Origin: Beroe ovata | Taxonomy: Eukaryota; Ctenophora; Nuda; Beroida; Beroidae | Assembly: GCA_946803715.1 (NCBI GenBank) | Contig: CAMPET010000145.1 | Span: forward strand, 121,044 to 155,685 | DNA: 34,642 nucleotides | Direction of reading: 5' to 3' | Translations under genes and position numbers: made by a program | The notes under the pieces: model-generated | The model's input: only the letters and a program-made list of their open reading frames with translations | Told to the model about the DNA's origin: nothing | The model's database searches: none | In this document: positions 25,377 to 34,642 of the stretch, piece after piece | Position numbering within the stretch: position 1 is the first letter of the stretch | Layout of the letters: every line of letters begins with the position of its first letter

Positions 25377-27709
25377 CAATTTCATCAACTTTAATTGGTT
25401 TGAATTTATTTTCAAAAACATATTTCGGGTTTGATTACATTTTATTGAATTTAGACAATTATTGAACAAGAAGAGGTATAACGAAATCTTGATTATAGAA
25501 TCGAAGCCATTTTTGCAAAAGTATGAGATACTGTCAAAACGTCCATAATAAGAATACTAGAGCAGCATTGAAAACACACATTAGTTCTTATTTTCCCTAG
25601 AATATACCTCTAAAACCATCTTCAAGTCTTAATAAAATGTGTCATTAATAAGATCAGTAACTTGAGTATCATAATTTAAATCTCGACTCGATTTAATAGA
25701 GTATAAAACAAAACATCAAATAATATTATTATTGAAAAAGTGAAACTTAAAACAGGTTAGCATCCATTCATATGAGACATCAATGATCAATATTGATATT
25801 GAAATTCTTTCACCAAACTAAAATCGTTGATGAACCTATGATATTTAAAGCCTGAAAGAAATACAATACCATCACTTTTTCAGAGGAATATAAATTGATT
25901 AAAATAAAAACTGTCCTAGAATGCTGTTTCCTTGCATATATAGTTCATCAACAGCCTTGTATTTACATTGTGGTCTGTATGAAAACTCTAAAGTATTTAC
26001 ATCCAGTTTTCACCCACCTTGAAGTAGTACAATCAAAACTTGTCCCTTAAGTTTTTGACCCACGATATTGCTTATTCTGTCTTTAGGGGTCATGAATAGA
26101 AATCCAACAATTTCTTGCATCTGTGGAATGTAAAAGATGTAAAGATGAGATTGTCCAGATTTTTAAGAAATCATTAAGTTCAGTGTGCTTGTGGTATTAC
26201 CTGCAATGGACCCTACATTTTCCTTGCTATGGGATTGTTTACATGCGTAATAGGACAGTTGTACAATGGTGACTGGGTCTGCAGGAAAATAGTTATGTTT
26301 AACATAGTTCAAAATGGCAGATCAATATTCATGATTCATTTCAATTTTGTGTTATTTGTTATGGCTTACCTCGGCAAATTTGGCATTTTCCATGTCCTCA
26401 ATGAACTTTTTGTACTCTTGCTTGTCCTTATGGGTGACAGCACACTTCCAACAGCAAATGACAATTATTCCTGTAACAAAATGCATTCAATGTTGAGAAA
26501 GGAGCAACATCGCTCAGTATGGGTCTTGGCAAGGCAAGAACCAATTAAATAAGCAACATTACATCATGCACTTAGCAACATCCATAGCAACGTACCCATG
26601 CAAATGATGGCTGCCATGACTCCCACGATGATATAAATGATGTTCACAGGGCCGCAGTCAGGATCCTTGTTTATATAGAGGAGTCGGCGAGTTTGTCTCG
26701 TCTCATTGGCTGCCGTGTAGTAGTACTCGTAGGTACACTCGTCTTTCTGTTCCGGTAATTTTGGAATATCAAATCTTATCTTTATCTACTTTTTCTAGAT
26801 GAAGAGAAAGCTCTATAGTTTAAGATTGCTCCATAATAAATCCTGTTATCATGATTGTAATCACATCAACCCCTGCCCATTTTCAGGCACCTCAAAGCGG
26901 CACCACTTCGTCTGGTTCCTGTCATTGATGTCCTCCTCCAAATCGTAGTCCTCCGGGTAGCGCTCCGATGTGAAGAACACCTCCGCAGCTGGACATGGAG
27001 GAGTCAGATGAGCGCACGTGCACAACACAGTGACTATGTGTTGAGCACATGTGACATAGTAGTATAGTACATTGTGCAATTGGAAGCCCATTATTAACCC
27101 AATTAATAATCTGTATCCGTCCCGAGAACCACGCCCCTCTCTCTCAGCACAACTTATCCCCGTAACCCCACAACCCCGATATATATAACCCCCTCTTTCC
27201 CCCCACTCACCAACATCACAGGAATCGCAATCCTGTGCGTCTCTTCCCGCCACTTCGTCAGTTCCCACAGCACAGAGGACGCACTCCTCAAACTCCTCAC
27301 ACATCTTACAGAACTCACACGACTGACAGTACTTTCCTGCGGGACAGTTAGAAGTGTTGCAGCGGGGAAACGAGAAGGTAGAGATGAACGGAGGTGATGT
27401 TTTGTCATCACTGATAATCTCATTATCAATGAGATCCTCATTTCTCTTCATCATTGATGATGAGAAATGAGAAATGGGAAATCAGAGAAACGGGTTGAAG
27501 AAAAAGACGAAGCTAGAGAATGAAGATGAATGAGTCAGGAGGGCGAGTCAGGGTGATAATTTTGCTCAAATAGAGCAAAATGAGCGGAAACATGATGTTT
27601 TGATCCATATCATACCTGAGTAAGTATTCCCTCTGGTGTCGGTGTTGCACTTACACTTGCCACACTCACAGACTCCATTTCCAGCACAATCGTGTCCATC
27701 AAACATACA
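25377..27709. repeat. second copy of the 2.3-kb duplicated segment
   Basis: It matches 23065-25375. The copy-specific differences include about 40 extra bases near 27060-27105, a 12-bp loss after TCCGGTA near 26757, and a lost TTTATTA unit in the AT-rich part. It joins smoothly to the upstream integrin exons. Confidence 0.95.
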
Positions 27710-30700
27710 CGACTCCTTGTTTGTCGTGCATCCGCAGTTTGGTCCTGTGTAAAGTTACATTACTCATGGTTATGTTGCTGAGTCTCCATGGTGACTGCGT
27801 TACTATGGTTACATTAAGTAACTTCATTCAACAGAGTCTGACTTACCCGTCCAGCCCTCGAAACATTGGCATTCACTCTGTGTGGAGTTAGCACGGCAAA
27901 CACACTCCCCGTTTCCACTACAATCACAGTTCCTGGCCTCGTTGTTACACTGACAGAAATCTCCGTAGTTCGGTGCTGTAAGGTTGGTAACCATGGTTAC
28001 CATGGGAACAAATGAGATTGAGAGAAACGTAAAGATATAACAATGGGTTGCGTTCAATTTTCAGAAAACCGATATCTGTTACGCCGATTTTTACCGGAAA
28101 ACCATATCGAACCCACCTATACAGTCGCACTTTCCACACCTACACTTTCCCTTCTGAGGTCCAGAACACAGGAGAGCGGAAGCCGAGTTCCCGGGTTTAC
28201 ACATGTCCGTGTCTCCTTGTTCACCTGCAAAATGAGGGGGAGGGGGGTTAGTACACTTGAATTGGTAGCAACCTCGTTAGTTGTTCAGTGTTCATGGATC
28301 GTGTTATCTTAGATAGAACGATGTCAGATCCCAGATCATTTCATTCCGAGAGGACACACAGGTAGAGAGAGGAGGGGGTCTCGTATATGAGATATCCGAG
28401 TTTGTATCTTGGCAAATTTCCATGTCATCAATTTCGATGCAACAACATCGAGACAACTTACCGTCGGGGCATTCACAGAGGTCGCCACTCCACCCCTTAT
28501 CACAGACGCATGCTCCACAAAGGAGATCACCCTTGCCCGAGCAAACTGTTTCATCCCTGGGGACCTGGGGGAGAATTTGAGTGATCAGTGTGCGAACTTT
28601 TGAGTGATCAGTGTGTGAACTTGAGTGATCGACTGTGTGAATGTCGAATGTCGATCTAGGGTAGAGAGAAAGTAGTGGATTAATCTGTGAGAATTTTGCA
28701 GCGGTCATTGCTTATCACTCACACTTGGTACGGTATCGCAATCACAGCCACAGAGCGTTGTAAGATCCAGTTGTAGCTGACCAAAACCAGTGAACTCAAT
28801 AATCTGTAAATGGATATGTTTGTCAATCCTATGTCCTAAGTCAAGTCAAGTATTCTCCAGAGAATGTTTTCGTTTCCGAGAATGTTTTCGTTCCCGAGAA
28901 TGCTTTCGAATGAATGATTTTTGCACGAAAGCAATCAATTAACTAATTACCATTTCTTTAGTTCCCTCTAGACACTGTTCGGCAGTGACTGTAAATTCGA
29001 ACTCGGCATGCTGCTCGATTCCCACGTTTCCACACTCACCGTTCTTCACACCCTCTTCCAAACCTGGGGAATTGACATGGCATTAGATATGAAATAGGGC
29101 ACTATCCGAGGGCAAATGAGGTGGTCGGGCCTCTTGGATAGTGCCTACTGCCAGAAATAGAAATCTTGAGAACGAAATCGAGGAAGATTCGATAGGTCAA
29201 CTAGTCGAAGATAACTTCGTGACTCTAGTTCCATGGTAATCCCGAATATCTTACCAGGACATTTAGCGATGTACTCCATTGAGATTCCCTCAATAGTCTC
29301 AGTTTGGCGAGGTACAATTTTCGAACTGATCGACTGAAAACAAACTCGGTCATAACATCATCACCGGAGCATAAATTGGTTGAACGAAAGCAACAGTCCA
29401 GCAGTGATACTACTATCTATAGCCAGCATAGGAAACCCCCAACTCATTGCTAACCCCAATATATATTTGTTACGTCTAACCCCAGCGGTTCGCTCCGAAA
29501 ACGAGTTTTGTCCATTCTTTCACGGTATATTCTCTATTTAAGAAGTTCTGGCAATTCCTCACCACCCCATACGTTTATTTTTATTTTTGTCCATGTTTTT
29601 CTCACCGCATACTCCTGGTAGATGAGATCGACCAGGTTTTCCGAATCCTCCTGGAGCACTCCCACACTTCCATAGGGAAAGAATGCCCTCAGATCCTCGT
29701 ACAGGTTGAGAACACTTTCCGTTACCCCGAAAATGGGAATCATCTGCTTGCTTACCATCTTCTTAACGACCTGAAAATGTGCTTTCTTGTGTTGACCCAT
29801 TTGGGAGTTCTAAGCAACTGAAGTATTTCAAATCGGAATTCTCTTCGAACGGTCATCTTCAAGTCGGCCCCACTCACTTGATGAATTGAAGGGTAGTCCA
29901 GGATCTTCTCTTTTGAATAAGTTCTCCCATCCTCTAACCAACACTCACCATCATTTCGCTCAATCTGCAATAGAAGTAGAAATAGGATGAGACGACGTCC
30001 GTACGGGAATCCTACAACTGCCGGATAAACCCCAATTCCCCAGTCTCACCCCCCTTTTTCATGACCCCTCCCTCCAAATTATACCTGTCCCCCGAGTTTT
30101 CCATCCCCGGCAAAGTGGAATCCCGTATCGGTGAGGTAGACCACAACTTTCCTCGAGTGATCCCTCCACCCGATCTCGTCCTTGCACGCAGCAACCTGCA
30201 TCAGTGCATCCATTCCTGGGTGGTGGAGTGGGTTCAGTTCTTCCTCAGACCTTATTTGACTGAGCGAGACCTCATTAAGATCTCATTGAGAGTAGATTAG
30301 GTTTATAATACTCGATAATCTTCTCAGAGGGATCTGTCGATAATCCTAAGTTTAGCTGTGTACTTCCACAGACTTCATATGGGCGTTTGGGTGTTAATAG
30401 ATCTTTCCCCCATCTTATTCAAGACAATTCATCCCATGAGAATGTCGAATGATCATTGACGGTGTTCATGAATTTCCATGGATCTCGAGACATCGATTTC
30501 TAACCTGCTTCTGGGAGATCAACAGAGGCCGATACTCGACTAGCGTTGATGAGAGTCTGAAATTTGGTGTGATTTGGAATGGAATTTACATAAAAATGTG
30601 GGCTTTTAAAATGAGGAAAGAATGGAATGCCGCTTGATTGCTCAATCGTGACATCAACACTGGTATTCTGACATCATCACTGGTATTTTGGCATCATCAC

Positions 30701-31432
30701 TGGTATTTTGACTTCATCTCGGATATTTTCACTTACGTTGAATTCCTCGAACTCGTTGAGACTGACAGTGTTGTTGAAGTTGTACGCTGGTGGACACTCC
30801 AAGCCAGACGCTAGGCAGGGATTCTTCTTCCTGAGTGATAGGGAGGGTTGATCATCATAACTCCTCGAGATTTGGCGGGAATCGAGTCTCTGGACGTCTT
30901 ACCTTTCCACTGTTGTGTAAATGTAGGGAGCAGTTGTTTTATCGACGAAAGTTCCAAATCCTATCCTGTGATTCTTTGTGAGTTGTTTCAGTTTCCGACC
31001 TGGGATCAAAAACAGATGATCAAATTTGTCCAGCAAATGATAGCACGAGTTATTCACTCATCTATCAAGCACCGAAAAGGCCATTTCTCATGAATCACTT
31101 ACTCATAGCGTCAACGCTCTTCTTTAACGTTTCCAGGGTGGGTTTCATAGAATAAGAGTGATCCATAACGAAGTATAGATCAAGGGGGAAATCCTTAGCA
31201 GGGGATACGATAACATTGAATGACACTGATGATCCTGGATGAGTGAAATGTGAGAAGAGGCTGTCGAAATAACTTCAGATTGAGAAAATACCATGAGATT
31301 GAGAAAATAGCATAAAAATTTTCATCCTTAGCGAAGAGTCCTGCTCTTACCATTCCGCACTGAGGCAGCGAGGCCTTGGGGCTTTATTTGTACAATCTTA
31401 CCACTATCTAACTGATCGCCTATGTCTTCGTC
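26213..31432 (-). CDS. integrin beta chain, N-terminus missing, 707 aa visible
   Basis: Twenty in-phase exons: 31432-31351, 31234-31103, 30999-30903, 30830-30737, 30556-30505, 30215-30085, 29964-29878, 29770-29606, 29333-29255, 29063-28951, 28803-28723, 28564-28462, 28224-28117, 27975-27847, 27744-27616, 27336-27211, 26988-26891, 26746-26596, 26470-26370, 26278-26213. The beta-I domain has the MIDAS motif [33 protein letters not shown] and DYPSIHQ. Cysteine-rich I-EGF repeats, a beta-tail, a membrane helix ([17 protein letters not shown]) and a short tail follow. Integrin beta pairs with alpha for matrix adhesion. Two oddities: the ADMIDAS DD is replaced (SMKPTLE), and the tail reads SPLY and NPIA rather than two NPxY motifs. 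The signal peptide and PSI domain exon were not found upstream. Confidence 0.95.
28579..28640. repeat. about 21-bp minisatellite in an integrin intron
   Basis: Three units of GAGTGATCAGTGTGTGAACTT with drift, located between the exons ending 28723 and starting 28564. Confidence 0.75.
28859..28910. repeat. 18-bp minisatellite in an integrin intron
   Basis: Three units of GAGAATGTTTTCGTTTCC with small changes. Confidence 0.75.
30650..30729. repeat. 20-bp minisatellite, four copies, in an integrin intron
   Basis: Exactly 4 x 20 bp of GACATCATCACTGGTATTTT with drift toward the exon side. Confidence 0.9.
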
Positions 31433-32022
31433 CTATAGGAGGGAGAGGAATGCAAATGTGACAAATCTGTGACTAAATCTGACAAAGTGGGGGCAAGGTT
31501 GAGAATTCCATGGTTTCGCGTAGCACGCGAAGACATTTGTAATCTACTTTCGATTGTAAGTCTTAACGTAAGCCGCGCACAAATTGTAACACGCGCGCAA
31601 TTGAATGCGCGTGTTATTTTAGCTAGGTGATCTGAAAACACCACGGTACAAATCAACAGACATCAAGTGATACAATGAGTTTGCATCATTGAAACGTAGG
31701 GGGATTAAGGTGTTAATTAAAGGTGTTAGCCATACCTATGTCGCCTATATCATTCAAGAAGTAGCATGACACAAGACAGCATATCGAATGGTAGCATTCT
31801 AAGAGGATTGCGGAAGATATATGGGAAAACAACACTAGAGCAAGGACTCGCACGTTCATATCGTGTCAAGGGTCGTCTCACAAAACTGTGCTCCGTATAA
31901 TCCTGAATTCCGAATACGCGCGTTCTCTGCGCGCGCGTGTGGTGTGTGATTGTAGTGAATGACTAGAATGAAAAGTACCATGCGAGTTAATTTTCGCGCG
32001 CGACGCAAACTCACAGACTGAT
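31433..32022. other. upstream flank of visible integrin exons, with GCGC patches
   Basis: GC-rich patches lie at 31570-31615 (CCGCGCACAAATTG, ACGCGCGCAATTGAATGCGC) and 31915-32000. A minus-strand frame near 31975 begins MVLFILVIHYNHT and could be a signal peptide, but no donor and phase link it to the integrin, so it is not called. The missing integrin 5' exons may be here or beyond. Confidence 0.35.
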
Positions 32023-32254
32023 ATCGATAATTAAGTTTGAAACTACAATGTATTGCGTTGTGGGCATTGAGTGGTACTTGATAGTAACCAACTTGTTGAA
32101 CATGTTCATTGTAATGATTATTCTCAGTTCTTTTCATATTCATAGATGACAACACTGAGATAAAGCGATCCCTAACCAAACCCAACTCCCAAATTTGGGA
32201 ATGAGCATCTCAGGCTCAAAAAACTACTATGGATATTGAATTACACATATTATT
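32023..32254. repeat. duplicated segment, copy A
   Basis: ATCGATAATTAAGTTTGAAA onward to the N at 32255. It matches 32319-32556 with scattered substitutions and short indels. No coding function seen. Confidence 0.92.
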
Positions 32255-32260
32255 NGATTT

Positions 32261-32303
32261 GTACCAAAGTGTACCAAATTCCATGATTTGGTACACTTGG
32301 TAC
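32261..32303. repeat. palindrome between the duplicated segments
   Basis: GTACCAAAGTGTACCAAAT is followed, after the spacer TCCATG, by ATTTGGTACACTTGGTAC. The arms are inverted repeats differing by one missing T. Confidence 0.9.
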
Positions 32304-32318
32304 ACTTAGGTCCCTCTC

Positions 32319-32556
32319 ATCGATAATTAAGTTTGAAACTACAATGTATTGCGTTGTGGGCATTGAGGTGGTACTTAATGGTAACCAACTTGTTGAACAT
32401 GTTCATTGTAATGATAATTCTCAGTTTATTTCATATTCATTCTTGAAAGATAACAACACTGAGATTAAGCGATCCCTAACCAAACCCAATCCCAAATTTG
32501 AGAATGAGCATCTCAGGCTTAAAAACTACTATGGATATTGAATTACACATATTATT
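32319..32556. repeat. duplicated segment, copy B
   Basis: Counterpart of 32023-32254, continuing into unique sequence at GTCGTGTG. Copy B carries an extra ATTCTTGAAAG stretch. Confidence 0.92.
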
Positions 32557-33188
32557 GTCGTGTGTAATGAGACAAATGCCATCATATTCCCTTCACAAGT
32601 ATACATTGCATAAATGGGGTGTTTTTCCGGCGTATACCAATGACACACACACAAACGTCATGACATAAGCCCCCAATCACTCACTCAAACACTCTATAGT
32701 GTCAATGCGTGTAACTTAAAGTACAGATCACTAAGGATTCCCTCCAATCAACAAGCAGAGCACTACTTGGGCAGCCAATACCAGTCTGAAACCCTGTCAC
32801 GTGACACACATCTGTCAACACTCTACATCAACACGACGACCGGGTCAGCCAATCAGAGTGCTGCATTTGAAATAGAAACCTATAAACCTAACGTCACGTG
32901 GGGTTGTGTTGCGGGTTTTCATTGGTGTAGCAAGTCGAATAAACGTGTATAGCGGTACATTTGTGACTCGGCGGTGGTATACATTGTCATCATGTATATT
33001 GTGTACGATGTATAATATGTACACGGTGTGTATTACTCCTTCATAATAATTAGCGGTGTACATTGAACATTCCGAACGTATACACATTACACAATCATAA
33101 TTAGGAAATTGTGTCGCAGTTCCGAAACTTGATACCTCGAGTTTAATATAGGTCTCCAACCTTTGTGAAGTGTGAAGATGTAACATCA

Positions 33189-33207
33189 GCACACCCACAG
33201 ACCCACA

Positions 33208-33259
<52 letters not shown>
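33189..33259. repeat. (CA)n microsatellite
   Basis: Nearly pure CA over about 55 bp, ending in AAAAA and an N at 33260. Confidence 0.95.
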
Positions 33260-33300
33260 NACTCAATAAAAACTTTGCAATGAAATATCCTACACACCTG

Positions 33301-33376
33301 TCACACACACACACTCACACACACACTCACACACACACACTCACACATACACTCACACATACACACATACACACAA
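33301..33376. repeat. compound (CA)n/(CACACT)n repeat
   Basis: Units of CACACACACTCA repeat, grading into ACACATACAC. Confidence 0.9.
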
Positions 33377-33608
33377 CCTATTGATAATGAGTAATGGTAA
33401 TTTTATACCTACAGGTTCCTGTTTGAAATTTAATTCCCTTCTCATCAGCAGTGAAAAACATGTGTTCTCACTATGACATCATGTAACACCTCTCAGTTAA
33501 GTGACACAAAACACGCATGATTTCATGTTGACAACTGTGATGTCATATGCCCATAATGACTGAATATATGTAGGTATGAACTCACGAATCGTTCAAATTC
33601 CTGCGAAC

Positions 33609-33664
33609 ATTCGATGAGGAACGGAAAACAGAAGAGAATTTCAAATGACAATTCCTCATCGAAT
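33609..33664. repeat. perfect 13-bp inverted repeat
   Basis: ATTCGATGAGGAA (33609-33621) and TTCCTCATCGAAT (33652-33664) are exact complements with a 30-bp loop. No flanking target duplication is visible. Confidence 0.85.
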
Positions 33665-34617
33665 ATATTAGCAATTAATCAGGACAAGTGTGGTGTCTTT
33701 TTTAAAAAAAAACTTCCAACTCAACTTTATTCTAAATAGGGATGTGATAAATTTCAAAAGCAACCGGCAATTATCGGAAACTAGATGCCAGAGAAACCGC
33801 TTTTTTATCCCTGAATATAATATAAAAACCACTGGTGTTTAAAATCACACCAACTGTTAAAAACGGTTCAATGACCCGAGTTAAATTTGGAACAGACAGC
33901 TGAATATATACTCAAATTCTATCACATTTAATTTCGAGTTGTTACTTCTTGTATAATGTCTATCAAATTATGCATTATCTCTGTTGAATAACCAGTTTAA
34001 AATGCGAAATATTTACTTGGCATATACAATATCATGGATATAGCGTACTTCAGTCACAAGCCGCCGCTACTGCTGGATTTGAATTATTCGAATATTATTT
34101 TCTTAGCATGTATTCAGTATTGGAATGTAGCGAACAAGTGTTGGGGAATATGCAAAAAGATGCAAACTTTAGTTGGGCTTTAGTGACAGAATGACAAAGT
34201 GCTTCGTATCTCACTCAAATTTCATGGGGTGTACACTATACACTGTACACTGTACATACAAAACATATATATGTACATTGTACATGTGTAAACACGGATT
34301 AAAACCAATCATTGAAAACTGTAGTCTGTATGACATACAAATATCCCGAATTATACATTGCCATCATCCCAGTACATTGTAGTCCGGGCAGCCCACGCCC
34401 CAGAAAAATACCCAAAAACATCCTTCAGTGATTCACTGTGGCCTAATTTTTCCTGTGATCATTGGAAGGTTTCGTTGCTCTTGTTGCTCTATACTTACAC
34501 AGAATTATCCCTAATTTCTGCTAATTCAATGTCTCGTGACAGTGTACAATAGATGTGAAGAATAGCTCAACAGCAGCTACATTATATCCCCCGCACTCAA
34601 TGTATTGTGTATTCGTC

Positions 34618-34642
34618 CTGTGTGTGTGTGTGTGTGTGTGTG
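34618..34642. repeat. (TG)n at the window end
   Basis: Pure TG to the last base; the contig probably ends in this microsatellite. Confidence 0.95.

Larger units (their letters stand above)
32557..34617. other. intergenic, no gene supported
   Basis: AT-rich with microsatellites listed separately. Frames are short and show no recognisable domain. TGTACA palindromes cluster at 34228-34290 (TACACTGTACACTGTACA and nearby). An N lies at 33260. Confidence 0.5.

Noticed and set aside
23930-26552. Two identical 107-codon plus-strand frames (23930-24253, 26229-26552)
   Set aside because: They are antisense shadows of the integrin membrane-tail exons in the duplicated segment.
31856-32185. Frame with signal-like MVLFILVIHYNHT as the integrin first exon
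   Set aside because: No donor or phase connects it to the exon at 31432, and it lies in a GCGC-rich, duplicated area.
33800-33860. WC-containing minus-strand frame as a PSI-domain exon
   Set aside because: It lacks the surrounding cysteines of a PSI domain and soon hits a stop.

Overview
The window is nuclear DNA from an invertebrate animal. Its genes are split by many short GT-AG introns (mostly 50-450 bp). It encodes an integrin beta chain, a DDX3/PL10-type RNA helicase and sperm-tail PG-rich proteins. Intergenic DNA is AT-rich and carries microsatellites, minisatellites and small foldback elements. The species cannot be named from the sequence. Both ends run into (GT)n, and three single N bases (25376, 32255, 33260) mark assembly joins; two of them sit beside near-identical duplicated segments, as expected when two alleles of a polymorphic diploid are laid end to end.

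Layout. 718-4189 (-): a 10-exon gene for a cell-cell fusogen of the EFF-1/AFF-1 (FF) family, 608 aa. 4951-5360 (-): the 3' part of a PG-rich (SHIPPO-type) protein gene. 5688-8501 (-): a two-exon gene for a 910-aa secreted protein that joins an M14 metallocarboxypeptidase to a complete prolidase (M24B). 9061-12413 (-): a second PG-rich gene, one intron of which holds a 545-bp tandem repeat. 12881-12971: a 73-bp MITE-like element with a 9-bp target duplication, inside a GC-rich patch. 13796-19468 (+): a 19-exon DDX3-like DEAD-box helicase, 891 aa. 19469-22740: intergenic. 23914-31432 (-): integrin beta, with its last exons present twice. 31433-34642: no gene that I can support, but small duplications, palindromes and CA/TG repeats.

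The genes look like independent loci. Two PG-rich axonemal-type genes flank the peptidase gene, and an RFX X-box-like site lies about 190 bp upstream of the fusogen start. This hints, as inference only, at expression in flagellated cells or sperm. The most notable items are the FF fusogen outside its main known host group, the carboxypeptidase-prolidase fusion, and an integrin beta chain that lacks both the ADMIDAS aspartates and canonical NPxY tail motifs. All exon models were built by eye from splice sites and reading phase.
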